Origin: an uncultured Acidobacteriia bacterium
GTDB taxonomy: Bacteria; Acidobacteriota; Terriglobia; Bryobacterales; Bryobacteraceae
Assembly (NCBI GenBank): GCA_903909435.1
Contig: CAIVVT010000062.1
Coordinates: 62,001 to 126,000, forward strand
Direction: 5' to 3'
DNA length: 64,000 nt
Part shown: positions 17,922-26,498 of the stretch, piece after piece
Position numbering within the stretch: the stretch's first letter is position 1
How the letters are laid out: each line of letters starts with the position of its first letter
The notes under the pieces: model-generated
Told to the model about the DNA's origin: nothing
Database searches by the model: none
What the model saw: the letters and a program-made list of their open reading frames with translations, nothing else
Program-made: the position numbers and the translations under genes

Positions 17922-18557
17922 ATGGAAATGCCTTCCGCGCCGGCTATGAAGATGCTGCATCAGCAGATTGAAGCCCGTGGAATCCACCATCCTGGTGTGC
18001 TGGGCGCCCTGCGGGACACGCCGCGGGAGCGTTTCGTCCCGCCCGCTGAGCGCGCGCACGCCTATCACGACATTCCGCTCCCGATTGGGTTCGGCCAGAC
18101 CATCTCGCAGCCCTTTATCGTTGCTTCGATGACGCAGTTGCTCGACCCCAGGACGGGCGACCGCGTCCTCGAAATCGGCACCGGATCGGGCTACCAGAGC
18201 GCCATCCTCTCGCAGCTTGTCCGGCAGGTCTACACCGTCGAAATCGTCGAACCGCTAGCCAAGGCGGCGCGGACGCTGTTAACCGAACTGGGGTATAAGA
18301 ACATCACCGTGCGCTGCTCGAACGGCTGGCAGGGCTGGCCCGAACTCGCGCCCTTCGACCGCATCATACTCACGGCCGCACCCACCGAATTGCCTCCGGC
18401 GCTGATCGAGCAATTGCGGCCCGGCGGTCGGCTGGTCGCGCCGATCGGAGACTCCTGGCAGGAGTTGATCGTCGTCGACAAAGACCCGTTCGGCAAGATC
18501 CAGAGGCGCGTCGAGTACCCGGTGGCATTCGTCCCGATGGTGGGCAAGCCGAAGTAG
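17922..18557 (+). CDS. pcm: Protein-L-isoaspartate O-methyltransferase
   Basis: SAM-dependent repair enzyme that methylates isoaspartyl residues of damaged proteins. The 211 residues agree with the bacterial family. The typical N-terminal helix region leads to RERFVPPAERAHAYHDIPLPIG and GQTISQPFIVASMTQLL. The SAM-binding motif I is VLEIGTGSGYQSAIL, followed by VYTVEIVEPL (motif post-I) and FDRIILTAAP. The C-terminus PGGRLVAPIG is also diagnostic. The ATG at 17922 gives a short extension before the conserved MKMLHQQIEARGI; translation might start at ATG 17946 instead. It stands alone between the receiver-like protein and an Old Yellow Enzyme. Confidence 0.95.
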   Translation: MEMPSAPAMKMLHQQIEARGIHHPGVLGALRDTPRERFVPPAERAHAYHDIPLPIGFGQTISQPFIVASMTQLLDPRTGDRVLEIGTGSGYQSAILSQLVRQVYTVEIVEPLAKAARTLLTELGYKNITVRCSNGWQGWPELAPFDRIILTAAPTELPPALIEQLRPGGRLVAPIGDSWQELIVVDKDPFGKIQRRVEYPVAFVPMVGKPK

Positions 18558-18627
18558 CCTGCGCCCCTTTGAGTCCCAACGCTGTTCCGCGGAATCCAAT
18601 CCGGTAGAGAACAGAAAGAGACTCAGA

Positions 18628-19761
18628 ATGAATTCTTTGACCACGGAAGACCTCCCGCCCCTCCTGCGAGGGGTCCGCGTCGGACCCTATGACCTCCCAA
18701 ACCGCGTGATTATGGCGCCGCTGACGCGGATGCGCGCCGCCGACGGCAACTTGCCGAGGCCGTTGAACGCAGAGTATTACCGTCAGCGCGCCGGCGCGGG
18801 TCTGATTATTACGGAGGCCACCCCCGTCTCGCCGTACGGGCACGGCTACGCCGATACTCCGGGTATCCACACGCCCGAGCAGACGGAAGCCTGGAAGCTG
18901 GTAACACGCGCCGTTCACGAGGCGGGTGGCCGGATTTTCCTGCAGTTGTGGCACGTTGGCCGGCAGTCCCACCCGGTGCTGCAGCCGGGCGGAGTGCTGC
19001 CCGTCGGTCCATCCGCGGTAATGTCCGGCGAAGACTCGCCAACCCGCCAGGGACTGCTGCCGCAGCCAGTACCTCGCGCGCTGGAATTGAGCGAAATTCC
19101 CGGCATCGTCGAGCAGTTCCGGCAGGGCGCCATTAACGCTAAACTTGCGGGCTTCGACGGCGTGGAAGTCCACGGCGCTAACGGCTACCTGCTGGACCAG
19201 TTTCTGCACGACAATTCGAACCTGCGTACCGACGAATACGGTGGCTCCATCGAGAACCGCGCGCGCTTCTTCCTGGAAGTCACGGCGGCCGTCACGTCCG
19301 TCTGGGGCGGCGACCGGACCGGCGTGCGCATCTCGCCGGGTGGCGAGTTTGGCGGCGTCAACGACTCCAATCGACTGGCGCTGTTCTCGCACCTCGTCAA
19401 GCAACTGAACCGTTTCTCGCTGGGTTATATTCACCTGGTCGTCCCGCGAGTCGTCCGCGGAGAGGACGTCGCGATGCGCTTCAACCTCGGTCCCGAGATC
19501 TTCCGCCCGCTGATTACGGGCGACACGAAGTTGATCGCAGCCGGTGGTTACAAGTTCGCGGACGCCAACGAGACGATAGCGAAGGGCTGGGCCGACATGA
19601 TTGCCTTCGGGCGGCTCTTCATATCTAACCCTGATCTACCGCATCGGTTCGCCGTGGGTGCGCCGCTGAATCCTTATGATCGCTCGACTTTCTACGGGGG
19701 CGACGCGGCCGGTTACACCGATTACCCCGCACTCGCGGATGCGGTTGCCTCTGCCAGGTGA
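18628..19761 (+). CDS. Old Yellow Enzyme family alkene reductase
   Basis: FMN-dependent, NAD(P)H-using ene-reductase of the NemA type (377 residues). These enzymes reduce activated C=C bonds and nitro compounds, often under electrophile stress. Diagnostic features: PNRVIMAPLTRMRA at residues ~25-38, ITEATPVSPYGHGY, IFLQLWHVGRQSHP, GFDGVEVHGANGYLLDQFLHD with the substrate-binding His-Asn pair, NRARFFLEV, and ADMIAFGRLFISNPDLPHR near the FMN phosphate site. Catalytic Tyr is expected in the GYLLDQF region. Start ATG 18628 is 70 bp after pcm. The exact substrate is unknown; nemA is the closest named analogue. Confidence 0.93.
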   Translation: MNSLTTEDLPPLLRGVRVGPYDLPNRVIMAPLTRMRAADGNLPRPLNAEYYRQRAGAGLIITEATPVSPYGHGYADTPGIHTPEQTEAWKLVTRAVHEAGGRIFLQLWHVGRQSHPVLQPGGVLPVGPSAVMSGEDSPTRQGLLPQPVPRALELSEIPGIVEQFRQGAINAKLAGFDGVEVHGANGYLLDQFLHDNSNLRTDEYGGSIENRARFFLEVTAAVTSVWGGDRTGVRISPGGEFGGVNDSNRLALFSHLVKQLNRFSLGYIHLVVPRVVRGEDVAMRFNLGPEIFRPLITGDTKLIAAGGYKFADANETIAKGWADMIAFGRLFISNPDLPHRFAVGAPLNPYDRSTFYGGDAAGYTDYPALADAVASAR

Positions 19762-19797
19762 ACCGGTCATTGACGACGCGCAGGTCCCGGCGGCTGC

Positions 19798-20196
19798 ATG
19801 ACTGCTATCCTCGAACTTATGTTGTTCACAGGTCTGGAGCACACAGCGATCGCCTCGCCCAATCCCAAACGTCTGGCCGACTGGTACGTCGAAACCCTCA
19901 GCTTCGTAATCAACTTCGTGTATGACGGGAACTACTTCGTGAAGGCGCCCAACGGCGCCATGCTGGAGATCGTTCCCGCCGAGGGCCCGGCGCTGGAAAC
20001 GCACAATCGTACCCCCGGCTTGCGCCACCTGGCAGTTGCGGTTTCCGATTTCGACGCTGCGCACGCCGACCTGAAAGCGAAAGGGGTCCGTTTTACGAGT
20101 GAGCCCGCCTCGAACCAGGGCAACCGGCTGGTGTTCTTCACCGATGCGGATGGGAATCTGCTACACCTGATCGAGCGCGAACGCCCGCTGCCCTGA
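19798..20196 (+). CDS. VOC-family (glyoxalase/bleomycin-resistance fold) protein
   Basis: A 132-residue single-domain vicinal oxygen chelate protein. Metal ligands are in the usual places: His in GLEHTAIA, Glu in MLEIVPAEG, His in LRHLAVAV and Glu in LHLIERERP. Start could also be the ATG at 19819, giving 125 residues and the same domain. The stop is 13 bp before the MFS transporter on the same strand, so the two are probably one transcript. VOC plus exporter pairs often serve detoxification, but the substrate here is not known. Confidence 0.88.
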   Translation: MTAILELMLFTGLEHTAIASPNPKRLADWYVETLSFVINFVYDGNYFVKAPNGAMLEIVPAEGPALETHNRTPGLRHLAVAVSDFDAAHADLKAKGVRFTSEPASNQGNRLVFFTDADGNLLHLIERERPLP

Positions 20197-20209
20197 CGGA
20201 ATCAATCGA

Positions 20210-21415
20210 TTGCTGCAACGAGTTTTCGAACCATTCAAATCGCGCGACTTCCGGCTGATGTGGTCGGGTGCCTGCACCTCCAGCATCGGGACGTGGATGC
20301 AGAAGCTCGCCCAGAGTTGGCTGGTGCTGCTGCTGGGCGGCTCGCCTTTCTGGCTGGGACTCGACTCGTTTTTGGGCGAGCTGCCCATCTTCACTCTCGC
20401 GTTGTTCGCCGGCGTGGCGGCTGACCGGTTCGACCGGCGCAGATTGCTGATCGGATCGCAATTCGTGCAGATGAGCTGCGCCTTCATCCTGTGCGTCCTC
20501 TTCGCCACCCACAGCGTGCATGTCTGGCAGATTCTGGCGCTCTCGTTCGTCACCGGCACCGCGCAGGCGTTCGGCTCGCCCGCCTATCAATCGCTGATTC
20601 CGGCCCTGGTCCCACGCGAACAACTGCCGCAGGCCATCGCCATGAATTCGATCCAGTTCAACCTGGCGCGCCTGATAGGGCCCGTGCTGGGCGGCGCGGC
20701 GCTGAGCACGCTCGGCGCGGCCTGGTGCTTCGGGCTAAACGGCGTGAGTTTCGTTGCCGTGATCGTTACGCTGCTGATGATTTCGGTGCGCTACGACTTT
20801 CCCAAGACCAGCGACACGGTGCTCGAGAGCATGAAGCAGGGAGTGCGCTTCATTCGGGCGCGCGAGAACATGGTGCTGCTGTTCTGTGTCTCGTTTGCCT
20901 GTACCTATCTGGGCATCCCGATCCTCACGTTCCTGCCGGTGTTCGCGCGCGACATCTACCACGGCGACGCCAAGACGTTCACGCTACTGCTCTCGGTCCA
21001 GGCCGTGGGCGCCATCGCTGGCGCGGTCGTCGTGGCGGCTAGGGGCCGCAAGACGGGACTGGGACGTTCGGCTTTGTTCGGCTTGCTGGCCCTCGCGTTC
21101 TGCCTCAGCGGATTTGCCTGGAGCAAGTCGATCCTGGTCGGCTGCATCTTCCTGTTCTTCGGAGGCATGGCGCTGATCACTTGCTTCGCGATGCTCAGTT
21201 CGCTGGTGCAGTTGATCGCCGCCGACGACATGCGCGGGCGTGTGATGAGCGTCTACAACATCGCCTTCCGGGGAGGCATGCCGATCGGCAGCCTGGTCGC
21301 GGGCGCATTGATCCCGCGGTTCGGCGCCCCGAACGTTGTCGGTGCGCACGGCGTCGTGCTCGGCGTGCTGACGCTGTATCTGCTCCTGGTGCACCGCAAA
21401 CTCGCTTCCATTTGA
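20210..21415 (+). CDS. MFS transporter (MFS_3/EntS-like exporter)
   Basis: A 401-residue inner-membrane protein with about 12 hydrophobic segments. It starts at TTG 20210 (MLQRVFEPFKSRDFRLMWSG). Family signs are the loop VAADRFDRRRLLIGS after TM2 (motif A type), PAYQSLIPALVPREQLPQAIAMNSIQFNLARLIGP across TM5, and ADDMRGRVMSVYNIAFRGGMPIG in the C-terminal half. This is the group of major facilitators that includes the enterobactin exporter EntS and macrolide exporters. It lies 13 bp downstream of the VOC gene. The transported compound is unknown. Confidence 0.92.
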   Translation: MLQRVFEPFKSRDFRLMWSGACTSSIGTWMQKLAQSWLVLLLGGSPFWLGLDSFLGELPIFTLALFAGVAADRFDRRRLLIGSQFVQMSCAFILCVLFATHSVHVWQILALSFVTGTAQAFGSPAYQSLIPALVPREQLPQAIAMNSIQFNLARLIGPVLGGAALSTLGAAWCFGLNGVSFVAVIVTLLMISVRYDFPKTSDTVLESMKQGVRFIRARENMVLLFCVSFACTYLGIPILTFLPVFARDIYHGDAKTFTLLLSVQAVGAIAGAVVVAARGRKTGLGRSALFGLLALAFCLSGFAWSKSILVGCIFLFFGGMALITCFAMLSSLVQLIAADDMRGRVMSVYNIAFRGGMPIGSLVAGALIPRFGAPNVVGAHGVVLGVLTLYLLLVHRKLASI

Positions 21416-21569
21416 GCCCACCGGCTGCTGTGTCAGTCTCAGTAGGGCTCGAATGTCTGAATCTCAGCCAACTTCGGTTTCTGCCTCCGGCCGTTAGGTG
21501 CCGTTTCGCGATGAGATAAGCAACCGGCGCGGGACTCGCCAACGTCTTTACAATAGGAATTCAACCTGC

Positions 21570-22274
21570 ATGAAAAGACTGTCCGCACTTACGATACTGA
21601 CCGTGGCCGTTTCGGCCCTCGCCCTGGCCCAGGATGTCGTCCCGGCCGATTGGCGTAAAGCTCGGAATGCGCAGGACCGTCCGGCGCTGGAACGGATTGC
21701 CGGGGGCACGCAAGCTGACGCCAGTCAGCATGAAAACGACGCCAAAGTGCAATATCGCGCCGCATTGGCCGAGAGCCTGCGGGCGGAGGTCCTGGCGGAG
21801 CAGAAGGATAAGAAAGCCTCAGGCTCGGCGGCGGAAAACGGAATCCGTTTTGCCGAGAAAGCCGTGTCGCTGAGTCCCAACAACGCGGAATACCACCGGC
21901 TTTGGGGTGCGCTGTGCGGCCAGACCATCCCCGCCAATATCATGTTCGCCTTGCGCTACGGCCACTGCGCCATGGACGAGGTGAGCAAGGCCATCCAAAT
22001 CAATCCCAAGTCGTCGATGGCCTGGGTCAGCAAAGGCGTGGGCAATTACTACCTGCCCTCCAGTTTGGGAGGCGGTCCCGAGCTGGCGCTGAAGGACCTT
22101 GAAAAGGCCCTTCAATTGGATGCAAACAATGCCGACGCGTGGCTCTGGCAGGGCATCGTGCTGCGCAAACTCAACCGCAACAACGAGGCTAGAAAGGCAT
22201 TCGAGAAGTCGCTGGCGCTCGACTCCGGACGGGTCTGGGCCAGGCAGCAACTCGACAAGACCCCTCCGCAGTGA
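21570..22274 (+). CDS. Exported tetratricopeptide-repeat protein
   Basis: A 234-residue periplasmic or secreted protein. The chosen ATG (21570) gives the signal peptide MKRLSALTILTVAVSALALAQ; the longer frame from 21498 lacks one. The mature part is mostly TPR-like helical hairpins: AENGIRFAEKAVSLSPNNAEYHRLW, MDEVSKAIQINPKSSMAWVSKGV, ALKDLEKALQLDANNADAWLWQGI and ARKAFEKSLALDSGRVWARQ. Such repeats mediate protein contacts. The stop codon overlaps the GTG start of the next gene (GTGA), which indicates translational coupling with a polytopic membrane protein. Confidence 0.85.
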   Translation: MKRLSALTILTVAVSALALAQDVVPADWRKARNAQDRPALERIAGGTQADASQHENDAKVQYRAALAESLRAEVLAEQKDKKASGSAAENGIRFAEKAVSLSPNNAEYHRLWGALCGQTIPANIMFALRYGHCAMDEVSKAIQINPKSSMAWVSKGVGNYYLPSSLGGGPELALKDLEKALQLDANNADAWLWQGIVLRKLNRNNEARKAFEKSLALDSGRVWARQQLDKTPPQ

Positions 22275-23947
22275 CTCGCCCGCACCTAGCCACGGCTGCC
22301 GCTCTGGGCGCATTCACGCTCCTGACGTTTTTTCAGTTTCCCGGTCACACCTGGCTGCAGCAGGACAGCCAGATCTACGTCGCGATGCTGGAGCATCTCG
22401 ATAACCCCGCCACGTTATCGCGCGACCTGATGTGCGTTCACCCGCATGTGAAGTGGACCGCGTTCGACGAAATCGCGCGCGCGCTGCACGCCATCTCCGG
22501 ATTGAGCTACCACGCGGTCTTCGATCTCCAGTTGCTGGTATTTCGCTTGCTCGGTCTGATGGGGATTTTCCTGCTGGCCGGGTCCGCGGGAGTGAACCGG
22601 ATTGGCGCAATCTTCGTCTCCTGCCTGTTCGGACTGGGGATGTCCGTCGGCGGTCCGGAGATTCTCACCATCGAGTACGAGGCCGTGCCGCGCGGGTTCG
22701 CGCTGATGTTGCTTCTGGCCGCGCTGGGCTATGGCGCATACCGTCGTTGGAAGGTATCCGCCGCGTTTGCCGCCGTGGCGCTGCTGTATCACCCGCCGAC
22801 CAGTGCTCCCTATTGGCTGGCAGTGCTGGTTTACGCGCTGGTTCTGCAGCGCCCCAAGGCTCTCCGCACGGCACTGGCCGCCCTCTCATCCGCAAGTTTC
22901 GTGCTGATCGCGCTCGCCGCATTCCAGGCGGGGGAGCACGAGTCCCAACCGCTCTTCTCCGTGATCCCACCCGATCTGATCCCACTGCTGCGCGCTCGCG
23001 GCAGCTACAACTGGGTGGATCTGTGGAAGCCGGACTGGCTCTGGCAGTATCTCCTGCTCGGTGGATTCGCGACGGGCGCATGGCTCCGACTCAGGCGCGA
23101 GATCACCAAAGAGCTCTTGGTTCTCAGCGCTACGCTGGTGCTTTACGGGACGCTGTCGGTCCCTCTTTCCTGGCTGTTCCTGAACCAAATGAACTGGAGC
23201 ATGATGCCGCAGTTCCAGCCCGCCCGCGCGGTCGTCTTCATCTGCATATTCGCGGTGACGCTGGGTGGCGCGGCGGCGTGGTCGGCGGCACGGCGCGGCA
23301 GGTGGCTGGAGAGTACGGCCTGGCTCCTGCCCGTGTTCGCGCTCCCGGCAAACCGGCTGATCCTCGATTTGTTCACACAGGCGGTCGCTAATCCCGTCAC
23401 GCAACGGCGGCTCGCGCTCGCCGTCGGGCTGGCCTGTGCTGCGGCCCTCGCAGCCGCGCTGCCCCATTGGCTGCCTCCTCGCTGGCAGCATGCCGCCTCA
23501 GCCGCACTGCTGGTCCCCGTTGCCGCCGCGTTTCTGATTCCAGGCTTCGGCCAACTCAGGAACTACCCGCAGTTGCACACTCCGGAACTGGCCGCGCTGA
23601 CCGCCTGGGCTACCGTTAAAAGTCCCCCTGACGCGTTGTTTCACTTTGCCGACGCAGGCCACTCAACCGCCCCGGGCATATTCCGGGCCGAGGCCGTGCG
23701 CGCCCTCTACGTGGACTGGAAGGGTGGCGGGCAGGTCAATCAGAATTGGACGTTTGCGCGCGAATGGCAGAACCGCTGGAACCGGACGCGCGAAGCCCGT
23801 GCGCCGCTGCTACCCGCCGGAGAATATGCCGCGGCCGGCATCGACTACATCGTGGTCGGCGCGAAAAACGGACTGCCCGGCCTGAAGCCGGTGTATTCCA
23901 ATGCAGAGTGGCGGGTGTTCGAGCTCAAGCCGGCAGGCGCTCGCTGA
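22271..23947 (+). CDS. Polytopic membrane protein, possible GT-C-type glycosyltransferase
   Basis: A 558-residue integral membrane protein with roughly ten to twelve hydrophobic segments. It begins at a GTG overlapping the previous stop. After TM1 the sequence QQDSQIYVAMLEHL carries acidic residues in the first periplasmic loop, as in GT-C lipid-linked glycosyltransferases. The C-terminal ~130 residues are soluble and probably periplasmic. I cannot name the family more closely. Coupling to an exported TPR protein suggests envelope or secretion function. Its 3' end overlaps the convergent ribokinase gene by 23 bp. Confidence 0.65.
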   Translation: MTRPHLATAAALGAFTLLTFFQFPGHTWLQQDSQIYVAMLEHLDNPATLSRDLMCVHPHVKWTAFDEIARALHAISGLSYHAVFDLQLLVFRLLGLMGIFLLAGSAGVNRIGAIFVSCLFGLGMSVGGPEILTIEYEAVPRGFALMLLLAALGYGAYRRWKVSAAFAAVALLYHPPTSAPYWLAVLVYALVLQRPKALRTALAALSSASFVLIALAAFQAGEHESQPLFSVIPPDLIPLLRARGSYNWVDLWKPDWLWQYLLLGGFATGAWLRLRREITKELLVLSATLVLYGTLSVPLSWLFLNQMNWSMMPQFQPARAVVFICIFAVTLGGAAAWSAARRGRWLESTAWLLPVFALPANRLILDLFTQAVANPVTQRRLALAVGLACAAALAAALPHWLPPRWQHAASAALLVPVAAAFLIPGFGQLRNYPQLHTPELAALTAWATVKSPPDALFHFADAGHSTAPGIFRAEAVRALYVDWKGGGQVNQNWTFAREWQNRWNRTREARAPLLPAGEYAAAGIDYIVVGAKNGLPGLKPVYSNAEWRVFELKPAGAR

Positions 23948-24875
23948 GGAACGCTTCGACCTCGCCCCGCGACGGCGCGGACGATTGCGCACCCAGGCGG
24001 GTCACCGAAATCGCCGCCGCCGCGTTGGCGAAGCGCAGCGCCTGTTCAAGTGGCATCTGCTCGCACAGTGCCACGCCCAGCGCGGCGTTAAATGTGTCTC
24101 CGGCAGCGGTCGTGTCTACCGCATCGACGGGAAAGCCCGGCGAAATGATCTCGGTAACGCCATCCGAACATACGCAGCCCTGATCGCCCAACTTTAGAAT
24201 GACGGTCCGGGGTCCGAGCGCACGTAGGGCTTGCGACATTTCCCGCGCTTCGCTCAGCCCCACCCGGCCCGGCTGGCGGCCCAGCAGGATACAGGCCTCG
24301 GTTTCGTTGGGGGTCAAGACGTCCACCAGCGCGAGCAGTGAGGCGGGCAGGGGACGCGCGGGCGCGGGGTCGAGGATCGTGAGAGCGCACGCCTGCCGCG
24401 AGGCGCGCAGTGCCGCTTCCACCGTCTCCAGCGGGGTCTCCAATTGGAACAGCGAGACGGCGGCGGTCTCGTATACTTCGTGGACCGATTCAATGTCCAC
24501 GGTTGATAACTCCGCGTTCGCCCCGCCCGCTACGATGATCGAGTTCTGGCCCGAGCGTTCCACCCAGATCTCGGCAATCCCGGTGGGTTGCGACCGCGTG
24601 GAATGCACGGCGGAGACGTCCACGCCGGCGGCTGCGAGGCTTGCTTTCAGGCTGTCCGCAAACGGATCGCACCCGACGCGCCCCACCATGCGAACCCGCG
24701 AGTTGCGGGCGAGTTTACCGGCGGCACATGCCTGATTTGCGCCTTTTCCACCGGGAATCATCCGGAAATCATGACCGTGCGCGGTCTCTCCCGGAGCAGG
24801 CAACCGCTCCACCTGGACCACGAAATCCATGTTCAGGCTGCCGGTGACGGCGAGGTTTGAAGGTTCTGAAGCCAC
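23925..24875 (-). CDS. rbsK: Ribokinase (PfkB family)
   Basis: ATP-dependent cytosolic sugar kinase, probably ribose to ribose 5-phosphate. Family markers are NLAVTGSLNMDFVV, RLPAPGETAHG, IPGGKGANQACAAGKL (first PfkB signature), DVLTPNETEACILLG and DTTAAGDTFNAALGVAL with the catalytic Asp. The frame continues upstream to an ATG at 24947, but the GTG at 24875 gives 316 residues, closer to the family's ~305, so I prefer it. No good ribosome binding site is seen for either. The last 23 bp overlap the convergent membrane-protein gene. Confidence 0.9.
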   Translation of the reverse strand: MASEPSNLAVTGSLNMDFVVQVERLPAPGETAHGHDFRMIPGGKGANQACAAGKLARNSRVRMVGRVGCDPFADSLKASLAAAGVDVSAVHSTRSQPTGIAEIWVERSGQNSIIVAGGANAELSTVDIESVHEVYETAAVSLFQLETPLETVEAALRASRQACALTILDPAPARPLPASLLALVDVLTPNETEACILLGRQPGRVGLSEAREMSQALRALGPRTVILKLGDQGCVCSDGVTEIISPGFPVDAVDTTAAGDTFNAALGVALCEQMPLEQALRFANAAAAISVTRLGAQSSAPSRGEVEAFLSERLPA

Positions 24876-25271
24876 GACAAGTATTCTATGCTCAAGCGCG
24901 GCGCGAAAACGCGGATGGGCACGGACCGCGGGCGGTTTCGAGATCAACCAATCTGACGCCTGATGAAACGATGTCCCGGCGACGAGTACTCAGTTCACGG
25001 CGAGAATCTGGAAACCGGACAGTATCATCAGCACAGAGCCGCGAACGAAAAAGCACTCAAGTCGGCGAATTGGCGCTGATCTTTCGCGGCCGCGATTGGC
25101 TGGAGGATGCCCGTGAACGGAGTTGTTGTAGGGTTGGCGGAATGCCCACTAGCAGCCTTGACGGCACGCTGCCGTTCGCAGTTCTGAGCTGAAGCAGAGG
25201 GTTCGCGGGGCAATCGCTCCACGTGAGACTGGCGGCTGGGGCGCTGGCGCAGCATCCCCTCACGGTCAGAC
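24876..25271. other. Intergenic region upstream of ribokinase
   Basis: About 396 bp between two leftward genes. Short open frames here have no family character and atypical composition. I see no repeat, terminator or RNA gene. The first 70 bp could belong to ribokinase if it starts at 24947. Confidence 0.4.
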
Positions 25272-25862
25272 TTATTCGCCGCCGAGGTCGATGCCGAAGT
25301 TCCTAAGCTCCTCGGCGTAGTACCGCTTGTGCAGCAAATCCCACTCTTCGGTGCCGTCGAGCACCTCGCGTTTCAGAGTCCGGATCTTGTCGCGTGCGGC
25401 TTTCTCGGCCTTCTCTTCGTTCAGCAGCAGGCTTGACATCAGGCGCACGATCTCCAGCCGCAGATCGTTTTCGTTGCGGCGAATCCGGCAATCGTGCGAC
25501 TTCTTCAGGGCTAGCAGCAGCTTGTGCGAGATCTCGTTGACCTTGTCGCGGCTGAGCTTCATCGCGTCGCCGGTGTCGCGCCCCGATGCTTTGACGATCT
25601 TCTTCTGCTGGACTAGCTGGTTCTTGATGCGCCGGAACATCTCCGAGTAGCTGATGGCGTTGTTCGCCATGTACACGCTGTACTCTTCGAGGATCGTTCG
25701 CACCTCGTCGTTCAACTTGTCCTCGAGCATCAGTTCGTCCATGATGACGCTGACGAAAACTTCGCCGACGGCGGAACGGTCGGCAATTTCAATCATGTTG
25801 GCGGGCAGCCTCGCGGCCATCTGCCTTCCGAGGTACGCAACGAACTCTTTGGCCAGAAGCAT
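25272..25862 (-). CDS. DUF507 family protein
   Basis: A 196-residue soluble, strongly helical and charged protein made of two DUF507-type halves. The first begins MLLAKEFVAYLGRQMAARL and contains EDKLNDEVRTILEEY; the second begins MKLSRDKVNEISHKLLLAL and ends with EEWDLLHKRYYAEELRNFGI. The family is restricted to a few deep bacterial groups, including Acidobacteria and Deltaproteobacteria, and has no established function. It is 92 bp upstream of nothing obvious on its own strand and follows DUF2203 in the leftward direction, so these two small genes and ispG may be co-transcribed. Confidence 0.85.
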   Translation of the reverse strand: MLLAKEFVAYLGRQMAARLPANMIEIADRSAVGEVFVSVIMDELMLEDKLNDEVRTILEEYSVYMANNAISYSEMFRRIKNQLVQQKKIVKASGRDTGDAMKLSRDKVNEISHKLLLALKKSHDCRIRRNENDLRLEIVRLMSSLLLNEEKAEKAARDKIRTLKREVLDGTEEWDLLHKRYYAEELRNFGIDLGGE

Positions 25863-25954
25863 TTGTAAGATTTGAGGGAGCTAAAACGAAGTCCCTGCTT
25901 CCAGTCTAGGGAAGCGGTGAAACAAGTGTCAAAAAATCAACGCGGCAGGCGGGC

Positions 25955-26395
25955 TTAATGGATGCCGCCGCCGCCGTGATTCTGGAGAAACTCGGGGTCG
26001 ATCGGCTTCCTGCCGCGTACGCCCTCGGACAGTCCATGCCAGTGCCCGATCCCGTTCTCGCCGAGTCTCCAGCACAGCAGAACGTCCTCGCCGTGGTAGG
26101 TGGTAGGGAAATCCACCAATCCCACATCCAGGTCCTTCACCTGTACGCCCAGTTCCGTGATCGACTCGATTGCCTCCCGCAGGTGCTTCGCACCCTCTTG
26201 CCGTGCGTCCTGCAAACGGCGGGTTTTCGAAACATCCACCACCATGCCACCCATGGATTGCACCCGCTGCTGCAGATCGGAGATAGCCTCGTCGGCCTCT
26301 TTATACACGAGTTGCGCGTGGATGGCTAACCGCAACAGCCGCTCCACTTCCGGCAGCAGCCGGGTCGCTTGCTCGTGAGAGAAATACCTGGGCAT
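25955..26395 (-). CDS. DUF2203 family protein
   Basis: A 146-residue soluble protein. The ATG at 26395 gives the standard N-terminus MPRYFSHEQATRLLPEVERLL; the upstream extension is not conserved in character. The central part is a long helix likely to form a coiled coil (KEADEAISDLQQRVQSMGG, ARQEGAKHLREAIESITELG). The C-terminal part has the family signature VKDLDVGLVDFPTTYHGEDVLLCWRLGE followed by IGHWHGLSEGVRGRKPID. Function is unknown. It is the gene just downstream of ispG on the same strand (104 bp apart). Confidence 0.88.
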   Translation of the reverse strand: MPRYFSHEQATRLLPEVERLLRLAIHAQLVYKEADEAISDLQQRVQSMGGMVVDVSKTRRLQDARQEGAKHLREAIESITELGVQVKDLDVGLVDFPTTYHGEDVLLCWRLGENGIGHWHGLSEGVRGRKPIDPEFLQNHGGGGIH

Positions 26396-26498
26396 GGGCT
26401 TGCGGGTCAAACAACACCGCAGGATTAGCAGAATATCAGATGCCGTCGACTGGCACATCCAGCGGACGGCCGCAGTGCCGCCATGAACTCAGCCGGGC

